NCBI RefSeq assembly: GCF_017086405.1
Contig: NZ_CP070973.1
Span: forward strand, 6,108,739-6,172,738
Source of the DNA: Mycobacterium gordonae
GTDB taxonomy: Bacteria > Actinomycetota > Actinomycetes > Mycobacteriales > Mycobacteriaceae
Direction of reading: 5' to 3'
Length of the DNA: 64,000 nucleotides
The notes below the pieces were generated by a model. That model was not told the origin of the DNA. It saw nothing but the letters and a program-made list of their open reading frames with translations, and searched no databases. The translations under genes and the position numbers were made by a program. Below, in pieces: positions 27,751 through 36,672 of this stretch; position 1 is the stretch's first letter; the number at the start of each line of letters is the position of its first letter.

Positions 27751-28139
27751 TTCCGCCGGGGGCAATTGCGCCGATGCCCGCTCTCCTCGAACCTTTCCGT
27801 CGCGGAGTCAGGAGGCAGGCTTGCGGGAGCGTGTATGCGCGATATCGAACACTCTATTCCAAATAATGTGATCGTTCTTTTTCGCCGGCCGGGTCAATTA
27901 TTTTTCGGTCAGCGTATTGTGATGCTCTAGTGATTTTCGTTGGACCGACGTTTAGGTCTGGTTATGCAAGCATCGCATTTCGCATTGTCGGCCATGGGCC
28001 ATTTACCGGCTAATTCATACTCCTTGTTGCCGTTCGGGTCGGTTGCCGCCGTCGACGACCGCACCGGCACAGATGGAAAAGGCGTCCGGCGAAACCACGC
28101 CGGCAACGATCGAAGTATCGGCCAGGAAAGGATCCGGAA
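27751..28139. other. AT-rich intergenic region before the short PPE gene
   Basis: 389 bp with no convincing gene. The section around 27840-27960 is clearly richer in A and T than its surroundings, which is the sort of DNA that Lsr2 silences and may carry the PPE promoter. It lacks the LysR-type composite element of the other PE/PPE promoters. Confidence 0.4.
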
Positions 28140-28862
28140 GTGAGCTATCCCGTATTTCCGCCAGAAGTCAACTCCGCCTTGATACATGCCGGCGCCGGTC
28201 CCGGGCCCATGCTCGCCGCGGCGACCTCCTGGGCCCAGCTGGCCGATGAGTTGCATTCGGCTGCAACGTCATTTGAATCAGTGACGGCTAGCTTGACCAG
28301 TGGACCGTGGCAGGGCCCGGCGGCCATGAAGATGGCGGAAGCGGCGGCACCCTACGCAACGTGGCTCACCACGGCGGCCGCCCACTCCGAAGCCGCAGCC
28401 AGCCAGGCCGCGGCTGTGGCGACCGCCTTCGAGACGGTCTTTACCGCCACCGTGCAGCCGATCGTGATCGCGGCCAACCGGACAATGCTTGGGGCACTGG
28501 CTAACACGAACTTCTTCGGTCTCAACCTCCCGGCGATCGCGGCGCTTGAGACGGACTACGAAGAGATGTGGATTCGGGACGTGACTGCGATGTTCGGCTA
28601 CCACGTCGACGCCTCCGCGGCGCTGGCCAACTTGGGACCCATTCAGCAGCTACTGAGCCTCATCCCTGGTGTGCCACCCACCGTCCCGGTACCCAAGACG
28701 CCCAGCGCATCGGTCCCCGCGGCGCCCGAAACACCGGCCTCACCGCCTCCGGCAGGCACTCCGACGAATCCGCCGGCGCCACCTCCCACGAAACTGCCCA
28801 TGCCGCCGCCGGGCGACAGGATCTACCCGCCGGGCCCGGTAAAGATTCCCGTTTACGGATGA
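28140..28862 (+). CDS. short PPE protein with proline-rich tail
   Basis: 240 residues, start GTG 28140. PPE domain (about 175 residues) with 'FPPEVNS' at the start, W-x-G in 'GPWQGPA', and 'EEMWIRDVTAMFGYH' near its end. The C-terminal 60 residues are almost only Pro, Ala, Thr and Lys, with no SVP, PPW or MPTR signature. PPE proteins need a PE partner and EspG for export by ESX-5, but no PE gene is adjacent, so the partner is elsewhere or is the PE domain of a PE_PGRS. Confidence 0.9.
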   Translation: MSYPVFPPEVNSALIHAGAGPGPMLAAATSWAQLADELHSAATSFESVTASLTSGPWQGPAAMKMAEAAAPYATWLTTAAAHSEAAASQAAAVATAFETVFTATVQPIVIAANRTMLGALANTNFFGLNLPAIAALETDYEEMWIRDVTAMFGYHVDASAALANLGPIQQLLSLIPGVPPTVPVPKTPSASVPAAPETPASPPPAGTPTNPPAPPPTKLPMPPPGDRIYPPGPVKIPVYG

Positions 28863-28915
28863 AGCCAGGCGACGCGGCGTCCGAAAAGTTCCGGCTCCCA
28901 ATCGCTCGATAACGG

Positions 28916-28948
28916 CTGGCGCGGACAGGTACGTGTTGTCCGCGCCAG
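28916..28948. terminator. strong stem-loop terminator
   Basis: CTGGCGCGGACA (28916-28927) pairs perfectly over 12 bp with 28937-28948 around a 9-nt loop. It lies between the PPE gene and the convergent esx gene and should terminate both. Confidence 0.75.
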
Positions 28949-28999
28949 TCGGCGCTCAGGTCAGCACCAGCTGGATCCCACGGCGGCGTCGGTCCGGGC

Positions 29000-29245
29000 C
29001 TAGTCTGCCGGGCGGCCGGAACCTTTCTGACTATCAGAGTTGTTCTGCGCGTTCACCTCCTGAGAAATTCCATCCATCTGCCTGATCAACTCCTGGCATG
29101 ACACCAAACCGACGCCCCCCCAAAAGTCACCAGCGAGCAACGCATCTCGCACCATCGCCTGACGCGCCGCCTCCAGCGAAAGCGCCTGAGCTCCGACCGC
29201 GGCTCCCTGCGCATCGGCATCCCCGAACTGATACCTCATCGTCAT
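29000..29245 (-). CDS. EsxN/EsxI-type WXG100 protein, orphan and shortened
   Basis: 81 residues from ATG 29245 (MTMRYQFGDADAQGAA). It follows the M. tuberculosis Mtb9.9 family (EsxI, L, N, O, V) almost residue by residue through 'MVRDALLAGDFWGGVG', including the W-x-G turn at Trp42-Gly44, and then diverges: it is about 13 residues shorter, and its end (QNNSDSQKGSGRPAD) is unlike the family. The usual YxxxD/E export signal is not obvious. The QILSS-type partner (EsxJ/M group) that always precedes these genes is absent; only 88 bp separate it from the PPE gene upstream. Confidence 0.85.
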   Translation of the reverse strand: MTMRYQFGDADAQGAAVGAQALSLEAARQAMVRDALLAGDFWGGVGLVSCQELIRQMDGISQEVNAQNNSDSQKGSGRPAD

Positions 29246-29333
29246 CGCGAATTCCCCCCCTGGCTGCGCAAAATCTGCTGGTAGTTGCCTGCGTCGCGAA
29301 TCAGCCCGTCGGGCGGTCCCGACCCATCGCCCA

Positions 29334-30443
29334 CTACCCCAACCCAACCCGCGGCACCACGCTGGGCCGCGACTGCACCACGTGTGATCCCCCACCGCCA
29401 CGCACCGCCATGCCTGCGGGCGTTCCGCCCGCGGCACCGCTCATTCCTCCCGTCGGCATCGGCATCATCGGCAACCCCCCGGCGCCGGTCGCCGCAGCGG
29501 GCATCTCCGGCGCCGCAGCCATCGCAGCGCCATGCAGCCCCGACAGCGCCGACGCGGCCGCCCGCGCCGGCGTCGGGCCGGCCCACGTCGGTGGCACCGA
29601 CAGCGGGCCCAACATCCGCGCGTGGCCGAGCCCCGCCGAAACAGCCTGGCCCGCATAGCTCATCGGCTTCGCGGCGGGGAGTGACGCACCGTCGAATCTG
29701 GTGGCGCCTTCCAGCGGTTCGGCCGCGGTCAGGCCAGTCGCGCCACCGCGGGTCGCGTTGCTGAACAGGCTCATCATCGGAGACATCGCCATGCCGGCCG
29801 GGGTCATCAAAGCCTGCCCCGCCGACGACAATGTCGACACCGGCACGGCTGCCAACAGCGACTGCGACGCCGAGACCGCACCTGCAATTTGCCCAGAGGC
29901 ACCGGGCTCCAAGGCGGCGAAATCCAAGGGCGGCAAGGTGAACGAAGGCAATGCCGCCGCTACCGAGGATGCGTCGGCCTGATATCCCAACATCGCCGCA
30001 ACGTCCTGCGCCCACATCTCCAGGTAATCGAAGTCGGTGGCCGCGATGGCCGGTGTGTTCTGACCAAGGAAGTTTGTGGCGATCAACGACAACAAGGACA
30101 CCCGGTTCGACGCCACCGCGGCCGGATGCACCGTGGCGGCCAGCGCCGCTTCATAGGTCGTCGCGGCCAGCCGCGCCTGCGCTGCCGACGACTCCGCTTG
30201 TCCCGCAACCACTGTCAGCCACCCCACATAGGGCGCTGCCGCAGCGGTCATCGATATGGACGCCGAACCACCCCACGGGCCACCGATCAATCCGGCGATC
30301 ACCGAGTCGAAGGAGGTCGCCGATGCCCGCAGGTCGGCGGCCAACCCCTCCCAGGCCGCCGCCGCGAAATACATGGGACTGGCACCGGCGCCGCCATATA
30401 TCAGGGCGGAATTGATCTCCGGAGGAAATACCGTGAAATCCAT
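29334..30443 (-). CDS. PPE protein, SVP subfamily
   Basis: 369 residues. PPE domain with 'FPPEINSALIYGGAG', W-x-G in 'GPWGGSA', and 'YLEMWAQDVAAMLGYQ'. The C-terminal half carries 'LSVPPTWAGPTPARAAASAL', the G-x-x-S-V-P-x-x-W signature of the PPE-SVP subgroup, associated with ESX-5 loci. It precedes the EsxN-like gene as PPE25-27 type genes do in the ESX-5 region, so this pair looks like a duplicated fragment of that locus. Its promoter at 30541-30606 carries the LysR-type composite element. Confidence 0.92.
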   Translation of the reverse strand: MDFTVFPPEINSALIYGGAGASPMYFAAAAWEGLAADLRASATSFDSVIAGLIGGPWGGSASISMTAAAAPYVGWLTVVAGQAESSAAQARLAATTYEAALAATVHPAAVASNRVSLLSLIATNFLGQNTPAIAATDFDYLEMWAQDVAAMLGYQADASSVAAALPSFTLPPLDFAALEPGASGQIAGAVSASQSLLAAVPVSTLSSAGQALMTPAGMAMSPMMSLFSNATRGGATGLTAAEPLEGATRFDGASLPAAKPMSYAGQAVSAGLGHARMLGPLSVPPTWAGPTPARAAASALSGLHGAAMAAAPEMPAAATGAGGLPMMPMPTGGMSGAAGGTPAGMAVRGGGGSHVVQSRPSVVPRVGLG

Positions 30444-30540
30444 GAGATGCTCCTGCCCGACTGTTGAGCCAAATATGGCCCAGCTTTGTTGCAGGCATTC
30501 GCATCGACTTCGCGTGTGCGCTATTTAGGCCCGCAAGGCA

Positions 30541-30606
30541 ACAATATACATTAGAACGTTTTCGGTCCAGTAGAAGGTTACGAATGGATGGTTGCGCTGC
30601 AATCAA
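30541..30606 (-). promoter_or_regulatory. LysR-type composite promoter of the PPE-SVP gene
   Basis: Read toward the gene: imperfect dyad at 30606-30592 (TTGCG side conserved, other arm ATCAA), -35 TGGACC (30569-30564), -10 TATTGT (30546-30541), spacer 17 bp. The 26-bp distance from dyad to the TCCAG element is exact, although the dyad is the weakest of the set. Confidence 0.55.
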
Positions 30607-30734
30607 GAATGTGCGGCGGTGCTGACGGCGCGAAGTCCGCTGCGCAGGAGATAGTGGGCTGAGGACGCGGCACACACCACGGAGTGCGCGGCCCCGAGCC
30701 CCGGATACCTGCAGGCAGGCTGCGGCGGACGTGG

Positions 30735-32846
30735 TCAGCCGTGCTGGCCGGCTTTACCGGCCTGGCCGACGGTGCCGTCGGCCCCCACCCGTCCGTTCCG
30801 GCCGTCGTCGCCCGCCGTGCCACCCGCGCCCCCGGCTCCGAGATCGCCGCCGGCCCCGGCGGCACCACCCGCGCCGCCACCGGCGGCGAAACCGTTGCCG
30901 CCCCGGCTCCCGATCAAGCCGCCCTGGCCGCCGGCGCCGGCAAGCCCGGCGGCGCCTCCGTTGCCGCCGTTGCCGCCGTTGCCGCCGCTGCCGCCGACAC
31001 CACCATCCCCGCCGGTGACATCCGCGCTGGCGACACCCGTCGCGGTCCCGCCTAGACCACCTGCCCCGCCGGCACCCCCCGCGCCTCCGGCTCCCCCGGC
31101 GCCGCCGGCTCCGGCGCTGCCACCGGCACCCCCGTTGCCGAGGAGCTTGCCGCCGGTGCCGCCGGTGCCGCCCGCTCCACCGCCACCCCCGTCGCCGCCT
31201 CGCGACATGGCATCTCCGCCGTTACCCCCTTGACCGCCGTTGCCGCCCACGGTGATATCGCCGGTGGCAGCGCCGCCGTCACCGCCTGCGCCTCCGGCAC
31301 CGCCAACGGCTCCGGCACCCCCGATCCCGCCGATGCCACCGGCGCCGCCCGCACCCCCGTTGCCGACCAGCAACCCGGCGCTGCCGCCGTTGCCGCCGGC
31401 CCCGCCCGTGCCGCCGTGGCCGGCGACCGTCTTGGTGCCAATACCCGAACCGCCGGCGCCGCCGTTTCCGCCAACGGCATTTCCACCGAAACCGGCGGTG
31501 GCGGAGCCCCCGTCACCACCCGCTCCACCAGCACCACCCGGGTGATAACCATGTGCGCCTGCACCTCCGTCTCCGCCGGTGGCCGGGCTGCCGAAGTCGC
31601 TGGCATCCGCAAGCCCACCGGCGCCGCCGGGACCGCCGTTGCCACCGGGGCCGCTGGTCGCTCCGGTGCCGGGCTGGCCGCCGTCACCCCCTTTGCCGCC
31701 GACAGCTTCGCCGGTTCCGTAGGCATCTCCACCCGAGCCGCCGGCGCCACCGCTCTGATTGGGGGCGCCTGAAGCGCCGGCCAGGCCGTCCTGCCCTTTA
31801 GCGGTACCGGGTACGCGAGCGTCCGGACTGCCATCGGGTGCGCCGTCCGACGGCGCGGTGTTGTTGGCCAGCGGCGGCCCGAAGTTGCCGTCGGCGCCGG
31901 CCAGGCCGGCACCGCCGTGACCGCCGTTGCCGCCGGACCCCAAGAGCGCCGCAGCGTTGCCGCCGTCGCCACCGCGCCCGGCGTCGCCGCCTTGAAAGCC
32001 GGCGATGCCCGAACCGCCTTGGCCGCCGTCCCCGCCGTTGCCGACCAGCTGGCCGCCGTTGCCGCCACGGCCCCCGTCGCCTCCGGCGCCGCCTTCGCCG
32101 CCGGTCCCGCCGTTGCCGAACAGCAGGCCCCCGTTGCCGCCGTGTCCACCGGCGGCTCCGATACCGCCGGCCCCGCCGACTCCGCCCGTCCCGAACCAAC
32201 CAGCGGAGCCGCCGTAGCCACCGGCACCTCCTTTGCCGCCCGCCGACCCGATCCCGCCGGCTCCACCGGTACCGCCGTTGCCCCAGAGCCACCCGCCGGA
32301 GCCGCCATTGCCCCCGGCGGCAGCGTCGCCGCCTGCGCCGCCGGCCCCACCCTGGCCGAACAGTCCGGCTGCGCCGCCGTTGCCACCGGCCTGCCCGACC
32401 GTCCCAGATCCGCCGTTGCCGCCGTTACCGAACAACAACCCGCCGGCACCGCCGGCGGCGCCAGTTCCCGGCGCCCCGTCGGCGCCGTTGCCGATCAGCG
32501 GGCGCCCCAGCAACGCCTGAGTCGGTGCGTTGACCACATTCAGCAAACCCTGCAACGGCCCGACGTTGAGCGATTCGGCGCCGGCGTAGGCGCCCGCGCT
32601 CGCCGCCAAGGCAGCGACGAACCGATCATGGAACAGGGCCGCCTGCCGGCTCACCGTCTGAAACTCGAGACCATGGCCGGCGAATAGGTCCGCGATCACC
32701 GCTGACACCTCGTCGGCTCCTGCAGCCGCCAACCCCGTGGTGGACGCCGACGCCACCGCCCGGGCCTGACTCACGGCTGTGCCGATGCCCGCTACATCCG
32801 ACGCCATCGCCGCCAGCACCTCTGGCGACACACCGACAAATGACAC
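30735..32846 (-). CDS. PE_PGRS protein
   Basis: 703 residues from GTG 32846, chosen because it gives the canonical PE start (SFVGVSPEVLAAMASD) and has GGGAGG 5 bp upstream; an upstream start adds an unrelated 13 residues. PE domain about 95 residues, linker 'NAPTQALLGRPLIGNGADG', then GGNGG-type repeats with a non-repeat insert near the middle (NTAPSDGAPDGSPDARVPG). Ends with 'GTVGQAGKAGQHG'. Such proteins reach the outer membrane through ESX-5 and bind calcium or host factors in some cases. Confidence 0.93.
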   Translation of the reverse strand: MSFVGVSPEVLAAMASDVAGIGTAVSQARAVASASTTGLAAAGADEVSAVIADLFAGHGLEFQTVSRQAALFHDRFVAALAASAGAYAGAESLNVGPLQGLLNVVNAPTQALLGRPLIGNGADGAPGTGAAGGAGGLLFGNGGNGGSGTVGQAGGNGGAAGLFGQGGAGGAGGDAAAGGNGGSGGWLWGNGGTGGAGGIGSAGGKGGAGGYGGSAGWFGTGGVGGAGGIGAAGGHGGNGGLLFGNGGTGGEGGAGGDGGRGGNGGQLVGNGGDGGQGGSGIAGFQGGDAGRGGDGGNAAALLGSGGNGGHGGAGLAGADGNFGPPLANNTAPSDGAPDGSPDARVPGTAKGQDGLAGASGAPNQSGGAGGSGGDAYGTGEAVGGKGGDGGQPGTGATSGPGGNGGPGGAGGLADASDFGSPATGGDGGAGAHGYHPGGAGGAGGDGGSATAGFGGNAVGGNGGAGGSGIGTKTVAGHGGTGGAGGNGGSAGLLVGNGGAGGAGGIGGIGGAGAVGGAGGAGGDGGAATGDITVGGNGGQGGNGGDAMSRGGDGGGGGAGGTGGTGGKLLGNGGAGGSAGAGGAGGAGGAGGAGGAGGLGGTATGVASADVTGGDGGVGGSGGNGGNGGNGGAAGLAGAGGQGGLIGSRGGNGFAAGGGAGGAAGAGGDLGAGGAGGTAGDDGRNGRVGADGTVGQAGKAGQHG

Positions 32847-32890
32847 TGCAACCTCCCTGGCCACCGACCGCGTGATCTCGGTCACACAGG

Positions 32891-32956
32891 ACGCTAGGGA
32901 GGCGCCTCAACCGGGTCTAGCAGAACTTTCGGAACACACCTTTGCGCCTTTCGCAA
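32891..32956 (-). promoter_or_regulatory. LysR-type composite promoter of the first minus-strand PE_PGRS
   Basis: Perfect dyad TTGCG-CCTTT-CGCAA (32942-32956; arms extend to 6 bp), -35 TAGACC (32919-32914), -10 TAGCGT (32896-32891), spacer 17 bp. The -10 is about 45 bp before the GTG, so the leader is short. Confidence 0.7.
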
Positions 32957-32984
32957 ACATTGCTGAAGGCATCCGAATACATCG

Positions 32985-33725
32985 TCATGGCAGGTACCAG
33001 GCTTTAGCATTAGCACTAAGCCTTTGCAGAGCGGTGTCGCCAAGAGTGTCGGTGATCAGGTCGAAGTCTGTTGGGGCGAATGCGCGGGGCGCCCGGGTGC
33101 CAGGCAGGTCGGTGCCGAACAGCAGAGCCCCGGGATCGACGGCGTCGATACGACGCAGCGCGTCGGGGATATCAAGTTGTAAGCGACCGAATCCAGTCGC
33201 TTTGACTCGCGCGCCGCGCCCGACCGCGGCGAGCAGATGGGGCAGACCGGCCGCGGTCAGCCCCAGGTGGTCGATACTCACCCGGGGTAGGCGGGCTAGG
33301 CGCGGAGCGAGTTCCGGCAGTCGCGCCGAGTCGACGTACAACTCGGTGTGCCAGCCGCACAAGTCGTGCACGCGCAACGCCAGCGCCACGTCCAACGTCC
33401 CTCCGCGGGCGAGCGTGAAGCGGACCGCACGGACGCCCGCTCGATCCAAGCGGACGATGTCGGCATCAGAGGTGTCCGGGTCCAGTTGGGTGGCGCCGAC
33501 CCAACCCGGCCCCAGCTGCTGTAGAGCGGCGATCAGGTAGCCCTGGTCGAACCCTTGAAACGATCCCGACACGACCGCCCCGCCGGTGATCCCGTAGTCC
33601 GCGACGCGGTCGAGATAGTCCGTGACGGTGAACGGCTCGGGCACGAATCCTTCGTTGGGGATCAGGGGATGGGTCGGGTCGATGACGTGAAAGTGGGCGT
33701 CGAACATGGCAGGCCAGTTCACCAC
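32985..33725 (-). CDS. LigI-like metal-dependent amidohydrolase
   Basis: 246 residues from GTG 33725; ATG 33707 (MFDAHFHVIDP) is an equally good start. TIM-barrel amidohydrolase_2: metal motif H-x-H in 'DAHFHVID', His in 'VSIDHLGL', and the final Asp in 'LLFGTDLPGTR'. Closest in style to 2-pyrone-4,6-dicarboxylate lactonases. It begins only 8 bp after the stop of a PE_PGRS gene and is likely cotranscribed with it, an unusual operon of a surface protein and an enzyme. Substrate unknown. Confidence 0.85.
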   Translation of the reverse strand: MVNWPAMFDAHFHVIDPTHPLIPNEGFVPEPFTVTDYLDRVADYGITGGAVVSGSFQGFDQGYLIAALQQLGPGWVGATQLDPDTSDADIVRLDRAGVRAVRFTLARGGTLDVALALRVHDLCGWHTELYVDSARLPELAPRLARLPRVSIDHLGLTAAGLPHLLAAVGRGARVKATGFGRLQLDIPDALRRIDAVDPGALLFGTDLPGTRAPRAFAPTDFDLITDTLGDTALQRLSANAKAWYLP

Positions 33726-33733
33726 AGTGGTCG

Positions 33734-36538
33734 TCAGCCCGGTTGGCCGGCACTTCCGTCAGCACCCGCCTTGCCGTCGGCACCCGCGCCACCGGGGTTC
33801 CCCCCGGTGCTCACCGTGCCGCCATCACCGCCGAGTCCGAACGCTCCACCGGGCCCGCCCGGACCTGGCGCACCGGCCATGCCGGCAGCTCCGTGACCAC
33901 CGGCAAGCCCGATCAGACCGCCTCGCCCACCGGTACCGCCGGTGAGCCCAGGAGCGCCGCCGTCGCCGCCGCTCCCGCCGTCCCCGCCGTCACCGCCGCC
34001 ACCGCCGTCGCCCCCGAATGCTTGGGAGGGAGTTCCTGAGCTCACGGCGTTACCGCCATGGCCGCCGGCCCCGCCGGCACCGCCGGCCCCGCCGATACCA
34101 CCGGCCCCGCCCGCACCCGCGGCACCCCCGGCGCCGCCGAAACCGAGCCACTGACCCGCGTTGCCCCCATGGCCGCCAGAACCGCCGGACCCGCCGTTGC
34201 CGCCACTGGACAGCGAGTCACCACCATTGCCGCCGAGACCGCCTGAACGATGGTCGCTGTCGTGTTGGTATCCGTACGCCTCGTAAGTGCCAGTGGCAAC
34301 GCCGCCGGATCCGCCCGCTCCGCCGGCACCACCGGCGGCGCCGGCACCTCCGACACCGCCGATCCCCCCGGCCCCGCCGGCGCCGCCGTTGCCGATGAGC
34401 AGGCCGGCGTTGCCGCCGTTACCGCCAGCGCCTCCAGTCCCGCCATTGGCGCCGGAGATGCCGCTCGTGGCGCCGTTCCCACCATCGCCGCCAATACCGG
34501 AGGAGGCCCAGCCTTCGGCAGCGGTTGACCCCCCTGCGCTCGAACCGCCGGTGCCTCCGGCTCCCCCTGCACCGCCGGATCCGGCGCCACTGCCGCCGTT
34601 GCCGCCATTACCCCCGATCGCGGCGAAAGCGTCGGCCTGGGCGTACCCGCCCGCCCCGCCGGCACCGCCGTTACCACCGATCCCGCCAGCGCCGGCGACG
34701 GCGTCACCGCCCTTGCCGCCGTTGCCGCCAATCGCAATGTTCTGCGGGTCACCCGGCGAGAAGATGCTGCCGCCGGCACCGCCCGCGCCGCCGTCCTGCC
34801 CGGCGCTTCCCTGCGGTCCATCTCCCCCGTTGCCGGCCGGATTGGGAGTGGCTGCAGGTTCGGACGGACTACCGGTAGTCGCCCCGGCCGCGCCGGTCGC
34901 CGAATTAGGAATTGATGTCGGGTTCACACCAGCCGCACCGACCAAACCCGCGCCCCCGCGACCGCCGTCGCCGCCCGAACCGAACCAAGTCGCGCCGTTG
35001 CCACCGTCCCCGCCCTGCCCGGCTGCGCCGCCGTTGATACCGGCCTGTGCCGATCCGCCCTGACCGCCGTCACCACCGTCGCCGAGCACCCGACCGCCAT
35101 TGCCGCCGTGGCCGCCATTCGCACCGGCCCCACCCTGGCCGCCCGCTCCGCCGTCGCCGAAGAACAGGCCGCCGCGACCGCCATTGCCGCCTGCCGAGCC
35201 CAGCGCTCCCGCTCCACCGTCGCCCCCACGTCCCCACCAGCCCGCGGCCCCGCCGTTACCGCTGAAGCCGGATGCGGCCGCGTTTCCGTCACGATCGAAA
35301 CCACCGACGCCACCGACCCCTCCGGCGCCGCCGGCACCCCACAACAAACCGCCGTCACCGCCGGCCCCGGCGGCTCCACCGGGTCCGGCAGCACCGTTTT
35401 GAGAGGATGCCCCGACTCCGCCTGTGCCGCCCGCACCGCCGACACCGAAGAGCCGAGCCGCGCCCCCGTCGCCGCCGGTCCCGCCGCCGCCTGCGAAGTA
35501 ACCGCCTCCGCCACCACCGCCGCTTCCGCCGATGCCGCCGTTGCCGTAGAGATGGCCGTTGGCGCCGCCCTGGCCACCATTGCCGCCATCGCCACCCTGG
35601 ATGCCGAATCCACCGGACCCGCCCAGCCCGCCGGCGCCACCGGATCCGATCAGCCCGGCGGCGCCTCCGACCGCACCGGACCCGCCGGCGCCACCGGTGC
35701 CTTCGCTGCCGCCAGACCCGCCGCCGGTGCCACCAGCACCACCTGCCCCGCCAGTTCCGATCAGCCCGGCGGTGCCTCCGAACCCACCGCCCCCGCCGGC
35801 GCCGCCCGTACCTGAGAAGCCGTCGGACCAGCCGCCGGTGCCACCGGCACCACCTGCCCCGCCAATTCCGACCAGCCCGCCGGCCCCGCCCCGGCCGCCC
35901 ATGCCCCCCGGCCCGGCGATGCCGTCTGGGGAGTATGCGCCCACTCCGCCCACACCGCCGGCGCCGCCGTTGCCGAGTAGCAGGCCCCCCGCGCCACCAG
36001 TACCGCCGGCGGCACTTGCGCCCCCGGCGCCGCCGACACCGCCGCTGCCGATCAGCCCGGCGGCCCCGCCGTTGCCCCCGCTCTGCCCGGGGGCGCCGGA
36101 GCCGCCGGCCCCGCCATTCCCGACCAGCAACCCACCAGCGCCGCCGTCGGCGCCACTGCCCGGTGCCGCGTCAGCACCATTGCCGATCAAGGGACGGCCC
36201 AGCAACGTCTGCGTGGGCGCGTTGACCGCGTTCAGAAGTCCTTGAAGTGGACCGACGTTGAGAGCCTCGGCACCGGCGTACGAGTCGGCGCCCGCACTCA
36301 ACGCGGCCACAAACCGGTCGTGGAACAACGCCGCCTGCCGGCTGGCCGCCTGGAAGCCCTGAGCATGGCCGCCGAACAACGCCGCGATGGCCGTCGACAC
36401 CTCATCGGCTCCCGCTGAAACCAGCAGAGTGGTCGGGCCGGCCGCCGTTGCGCTGGCCTCCTGGATCGCCGATCCGATACCGGCGAGGTCTCCGGCCACC
36501 GCCGCTACGACTTCAGGCGCCACGCTGACAAACGACAT
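33734..36538 (-). CDS. PE_PGRS protein
   Basis: 934 residues from ATG 36538 behind GGGAGG, the canonical MSFVSVAPEVV start; a 42-residue upstream extension runs through the promoter. PE domain, 'NAPTQTLLGRPLIGNGADA' linker, then a very long PGRS with aromatic or charged breaks (for example GVGAYSPDGIAGPG) and a Ser/Pro/Thr insert (NPTSIPNSATGAA). The same insert position and wording recur in the next PE_PGRS, so the tandem genes are duplicates. Confidence 0.93.
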   Translation of the reverse strand: MSFVSVAPEVVAAVAGDLAGIGSAIQEASATAAGPTTLLVSAGADEVSTAIAALFGGHAQGFQAASRQAALFHDRFVAALSAGADSYAGAEALNVGPLQGLLNAVNAPTQTLLGRPLIGNGADAAPGSGADGGAGGLLVGNGGAGGSGAPGQSGGNGGAAGLIGSGGVGGAGGASAAGGTGGAGGLLLGNGGAGGVGGVGAYSPDGIAGPGGMGGRGGAGGLVGIGGAGGAGGTGGWSDGFSGTGGAGGGGGFGGTAGLIGTGGAGGAGGTGGGSGGSEGTGGAGGSGAVGGAAGLIGSGGAGGLGGSGGFGIQGGDGGNGGQGGANGHLYGNGGIGGSGGGGGGGYFAGGGGTGGDGGAARLFGVGGAGGTGGVGASSQNGAAGPGGAAGAGGDGGLLWGAGGAGGVGGVGGFDRDGNAAASGFSGNGGAAGWWGRGGDGGAGALGSAGGNGGRGGLFFGDGGAGGQGGAGANGGHGGNGGRVLGDGGDGGQGGSAQAGINGGAAGQGGDGGNGATWFGSGGDGGRGGAGLVGAAGVNPTSIPNSATGAAGATTGSPSEPAATPNPAGNGGDGPQGSAGQDGGAGGAGGSIFSPGDPQNIAIGGNGGKGGDAVAGAGGIGGNGGAGGAGGYAQADAFAAIGGNGGNGGSGAGSGGAGGAGGTGGSSAGGSTAAEGWASSGIGGDGGNGATSGISGANGGTGGAGGNGGNAGLLIGNGGAGGAGGIGGVGGAGAAGGAGGAGGSGGVATGTYEAYGYQHDSDHRSGGLGGNGGDSLSSGGNGGSGGSGGHGGNAGQWLGFGGAGGAAGAGGAGGIGGAGGAGGAGGHGGNAVSSGTPSQAFGGDGGGGGDGGDGGSGGDGGAPGLTGGTGGRGGLIGLAGGHGAAGMAGAPGPGGPGGAFGLGGDGGTVSTGGNPGGAGADGKAGADGSAGQPG

Positions 36539-36598
36539 TGACTTGCCTCCCAACAGCTGAAACCGACCGCGGGCGATGTGGTCCGGGTCACAGCACAG

Positions 36599-36664
36599 AC
36601 GGTAGGCAGCTGCGATAGTCGCGTCCAGCAGAACTTTCCGAACATTTCCTTGCGCAATATGCAA
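36599..36664 (-). promoter_or_regulatory. LysR-type composite promoter of the second minus-strand PE_PGRS
   Basis: Dyad TTGCG-CAATA-TGCAA (36650-36664; CCTTGC-N7-GCAAGG gives perfect 6-bp arms), -35 TGGACG (36627-36622), -10 TACCGT (36604-36599), spacer 17 bp. Confidence 0.68.
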
Positions 36665-36672
36665 GGTATTCG

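Noticed and set aside
35272..36225. Arg/His-rich plus-strand frame inside the PE_PGRS array, and many like it
   Set aside because: These are shifted or antisense readings of PGRS repeats, recognisable by monotonous Arg-rich or Pro-rich content.
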